Positions 61,863 to 64,000 of a stretch of 64,000 nucleotides of DNA are shown here, one piece after another. Made by a program: the position numbers and the translations under genes. Under the pieces are notes generated by a model that worked only from the letters and a program-made list of their open reading frames with translations, ran no database searches and was not told the origin of the DNA. Source of the DNA: Haloplanus sp. GDY1 (GTDB lineage Archaea; Halobacteriota; Halobacteria; Halobacteriales; Haloferacaceae); the NCBI RefSeq assembly GCF_023703775.1, contig NZ_CP098514.1, forward strand, positions 620,001 to 684,000, written 5' to 3'. Position 1 is the stretch's first letter, and the number at the start of each line of letters is the position of its first letter.

Positions 61863-62863
61863 CGGGTCGCCCGGACCGCGGCCTCGATGTCCGTCGCGCC
61901 CGGAATCACCTCCGTCTCCAGCGACCGCGCGTAGGGGATCGGCACGTCCGGGAGCGCCACCCGCTCGACCGCCTCCAGCGCGTCGAGGGCCTCGTCCGTC
62001 ACGCTCGCGACGATTTCGCCCGTCAGCCCGAACGAGCGGTAGTCCTCGTCGACGACGACCAGTCGCCCGGTCTTCCGCACCGACTCGATGACCGTCTCCC
62101 GGTCCAGCGGCACGAGCGTCCGGAGGTCGATCACCTCGGCCTCGATGCCGTCCTCGGCGAGGGCGGCGGCGGCGTCGAGCGCCCGGTGGACGTGTAGGCC
62201 GAGGGTCACGACGGTGGCGTCGGATCCCTCGCGTTTCACGTCGGCGCGGCCGAAGGGGATGGTGTAGTCCGTCTCGGGGACGGGCGTCTTCGGGCCGTCC
62301 GGCGCGGGCAGCCACCCGAGGCCCATCAGGCGCTTGTGGTACATGTACACCACCGGGTCGTCGTCCCGGATGGCGTTGTGCATCAGTCCCTTGGCGTCGT
62401 AGGCGGTGGCGGGGACGACCACCTTCATCCCCGGGAGGTGGGCGAAGGTGCCGTAGAGGGTCTGGGAGTGCTGGGCGGCGTCGTTGTACGTGCCGCCGAC
62501 GGCGGTCGTCATGACCATCGGCACGTTCACCGCGCCGCCGCTCATGTACGTGTTCTTCGCCATGTTGTTGTAGATCTGATCCATCGCGACGCCGAAGAAG
62601 TCGACGAACATGAGTTCCGCGATGGGGCGCATCCCCTGCTGGGCGGCGCCGACGGCCGCGCCGAGGTAGGCCGTCTCGCTGATCGGCACGTCCACGATCC
62701 GGTCGTGGCCGAACTCCTCGAGGAGCCCCTGGGTGCTGTCGAAGATGCCGCCGTAGTCGGCCACGTCCTCGCCCATGTAGAACACCTCCTCGTTCTCGCG
62801 CATCTCGGTCCCGATGGCCTCGACGATGGCGCGACTCATCGTCAGTTCGCGGTCGACGGTCAC
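61859..62863 (-). CDS. 2-Oxoacid dehydrogenase E1 component, beta subunit
   Basis: A 334-residue transketolase-like protein: FYMGEDVADYGGIFDSTQGL, ISETAYLGAAVGAAQQGMRP, and the C-terminal DYRSFGLTGEIVASVTDEAL. With the alpha subunit it forms the TPP-dependent decarboxylase. Four-base overlaps with both neighbours show a tight operon. Substrate (pyruvate, branched-chain oxoacid or acetoin-like) cannot be decided. Confidence 0.93.
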   Translation of the reverse strand: MTVDRELTMSRAIVEAIGTEMRENEEVFYMGEDVADYGGIFDSTQGLLEEFGHDRIVDVPISETAYLGAAVGAAQQGMRPIAELMFVDFFGVAMDQIYNNMAKNTYMSGGAVNVPMVMTTAVGGTYNDAAQHSQTLYGTFAHLPGMKVVVPATAYDAKGLMHNAIRDDDPVVYMYHKRLMGLGWLPAPDGPKTPVPETDYTIPFGRADVKREGSDATVVTLGLHVHRALDAAAALAEDGIEAEVIDLRTLVPLDRETVIESVRKTGRLVVVDEDYRSFGLTGEIVASVTDEALDALEAVERVALPDVPIPYARSLETEVIPGATDIEAAVRATR

Positions 62864-63909
62864 CGCTCCTCACCCCCCGTCTCCGCCAGGTCGAAGTCGG
62901 GTTCCGTGTCGGTCACGCCCGAGGCGGGGTTGACGAAGGCGTCCTCGTAGGCGGCCTCGGGGTCGGGGTTCGGTTCCCCCTTCGCCCACTCGATGGCCTC
63001 GTCCACTCGGTCGTGGGCCTCCGCCCGGATGGCCGCGAGGGCCTCGTCGTCGACGCCCTCGGCCCGCAGGTCGGCCGCCAGTCGCTCGATGGAGTCGCGC
63101 TCGGTCGCCGCCTCGCGGTCCTCGTCGGGCCGGTAGCTCTCGGGGTCGCCCATGAAGTGACCCATCCGGCGGTGGACCTGGACCGAGAGGATCGTCGGAC
63201 CGTTCCCGTCGCGGGCGCGCCCGACAGCCTCCCGAGCGGCCTCGTAGACGGCGACGGCGTCGTCGTGGTCGACGGCGACGCCGGCCACCTCGAACCCGCC
63301 CGCCCGGGACGCGGCGCTCTCGACGTCCGTGACGCGCTCCTGGGGCATGCTGATCGCCCAGTCGTTGTCCTCGACGACGAAGACCACGGGCAGGTCGTGG
63401 ACGGCCGCGAAGTTCAGCGACTCCAGGAACCCGCCCTGATCGATCGCGCCCTCGCCGAGGTAGGCGACGGCGACGCTGTCGGTGTTGCGCTTCTTCGCCG
63501 CGAGACCGGCACCGGCCGCCGGCGGACACCCCTGCGCGATGATCCCGCTGCAGGCGAAGTTGACTTCGGGGTCGAAGAGGTGCATGTGGCCGCCCTTCCC
63601 CGAACCGAGCCCCGTCTCGCGGCCGAAGATCTCGGCCGTCATCCGCTTCAGGTCGACACCCTTCGCGATGGCGACGTGGTGGGGGCGGTGGGGGGCGGTG
63701 ACGGTGTCGTCGTCGCGCAGGTGCGCACAGACCCCCGCCGCGGCCGCCTCCTGTCCCGCCGCGAGGTGGAGTTCACCCGGTATCGGCCCGGCCGAGATGT
63801 CGAACTTCGGTTGCTTTCCCTCCAGATACTCCTCCTGAAGCCGCTCCTCGTAGTAGCGGGCGGTCACCATGTCCGCGTACATCTCCCGAAGCGTGCCTTG
63901 TGGTATCAT
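62860..63909 (-). CDS. 2-Oxoacid dehydrogenase E1 component, alpha subunit
   Basis: A 349-residue TPP enzyme: GRETGLGSGKGGHMHLFDPE, LGEGAIDQGGFLESLNFAAV and VVFVVEDNDWAISMPQ (the GDG/NN-type TPP-Mg motif). ATG 63907-63909 is chosen over a GTG two codons earlier; an ATATAA box at 63935-63940 fits a leaderless start near 63911. First gene of the operon. Confidence 0.93.
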   Translation of the reverse strand: MIPQGTLREMYADMVTARYYEERLQEEYLEGKQPKFDISAGPIPGELHLAAGQEAAAAGVCAHLRDDDTVTAPHRPHHVAIAKGVDLKRMTAEIFGRETGLGSGKGGHMHLFDPEVNFACSGIIAQGCPPAAGAGLAAKKRNTDSVAVAYLGEGAIDQGGFLESLNFAAVHDLPVVFVVEDNDWAISMPQERVTDVESAASRAGGFEVAGVAVDHDDAVAVYEAAREAVGRARDGNGPTILSVQVHRRMGHFMGDPESYRPDEDREAATERDSIERLAADLRAEGVDDEALAAIRAEAHDRVDEAIEWAKGEPNPDPEAAYEDAFVNPASGVTDTEPDFDLAETGGEER

Positions 63910-63934
63910 ACCCACTACCCGTTCCGTCGTTCAG

Positions 63935-63940
63935 ATATAA
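63935..63940 (-). promoter_or_regulatory. TATA box of the 2-oxoacid dehydrogenase operon
   Basis: TTATAT on the minus strand (ATATAA on plus) lies ~28 bases before the ATG at 63909. Upstream of it (63954-63972) GTCAC and GTGAC form a short inverted repeat around nine bases that may be a regulator site. The last ~30 bases of the window hold no gene I can identify. Confidence 0.5.
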
Positions 63941-64000
63941 TAATGTAGGTGGCGTCACACCTTCGGAGTGACACGCGGGGAGCGGGCTCACGGCGTCGTT

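Noticed and set aside
1-64000. Insertion sequences or complete transposases
   Set aside because: No transposase motif, flanking target duplication or terminal inverted repeat of IS type was found; the only mobile gene seen is the integrase at the left edge.

Overview
The window is chromosomal DNA of an extremely halophilic archaeon (class Halobacteria). The base composition is very GC-rich, the proteins are strongly acidic, promoters have TATA boxes about 27 bases before leaderless starts, and many genes belong to families known mainly from haloarchaea (HalX response regulator, HVO_2753-type zinc protein, halocyanin-like and NosD/NosL copper proteins, UPF0058). A genus in the Haloferacales (Haloplanus- or Halobellus-like) is a guess only.

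Layout. 1-1490: AT-richer end of an integrated element with a tyrosine integrase running off the left edge and a partner gene; it abuts a truncated 3' fragment of a membrane-protein gene. 1940-3528: information-processing cluster (zinc-ribbon protein, aEF-1beta, L21e, Rpo4/F). 3553-8096: HalX response regulator and a 1301-residue PAS/GAF histidine kinase. 8100-14480: accessory island behind tRNA-Arg(TCG), with a DraG-family remnant, an UPF1-like helicase, a TumE-like/winged-helix pair, a truncated ORF and a VapBC pair, ending in copies of the tRNA 3' end. 14743-21732: RecA-like ATPase, CoA-binding protein, an ABC exporter whose permease is fused to a PrsW-type protease, CinA-like protein and 3-hydroxyacyl-CoA dehydrogenase. 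21851-23434: a Ser/Thr kinase fused to an extracellular blue-copper domain. 23514-30354: central metabolism (class I FBP aldolase, FBPase, CitE-like lyase, glutamate dehydrogenase, PyrB/PyrI). 30339-38757: menaquinone genes menC, A, B, D, F with a phosphate permease and a coiled-coil membrane protein inserted. 38794-49270: sulfite-oxidase-like enzyme, rhomboid, methyltransferase, nuclease, ArgS, an erythromycin-esterase-like lipoprotein, an RraA-like protein and two tRNA-Arg genes. 49379-54494: HiPIP and a NosD-F-Y / NosL copper-maturation module without NosZ. 54549-60832: Usp, ribokinase, Hsp20, phosphoribosyltransferase and cytochrome bd oxidase. 60887-63909: a 2-oxoacid dehydrogenase operon with a split E2.

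Themes. Respiration dominates the right half: menaquinone synthesis, bd oxidase, HiPIP and Nos assembly genes. All three tRNA genes found are tRNA-Arg (TCG, CCG, CCT), and argS lies between them. Each tRNA is followed downstream by duplicated copies of its own 3' end; most of these are folded into long hairpins, and two from different tRNAs share a common core. This structure and the kinase-cupredoxin fusion are the two most unusual features.
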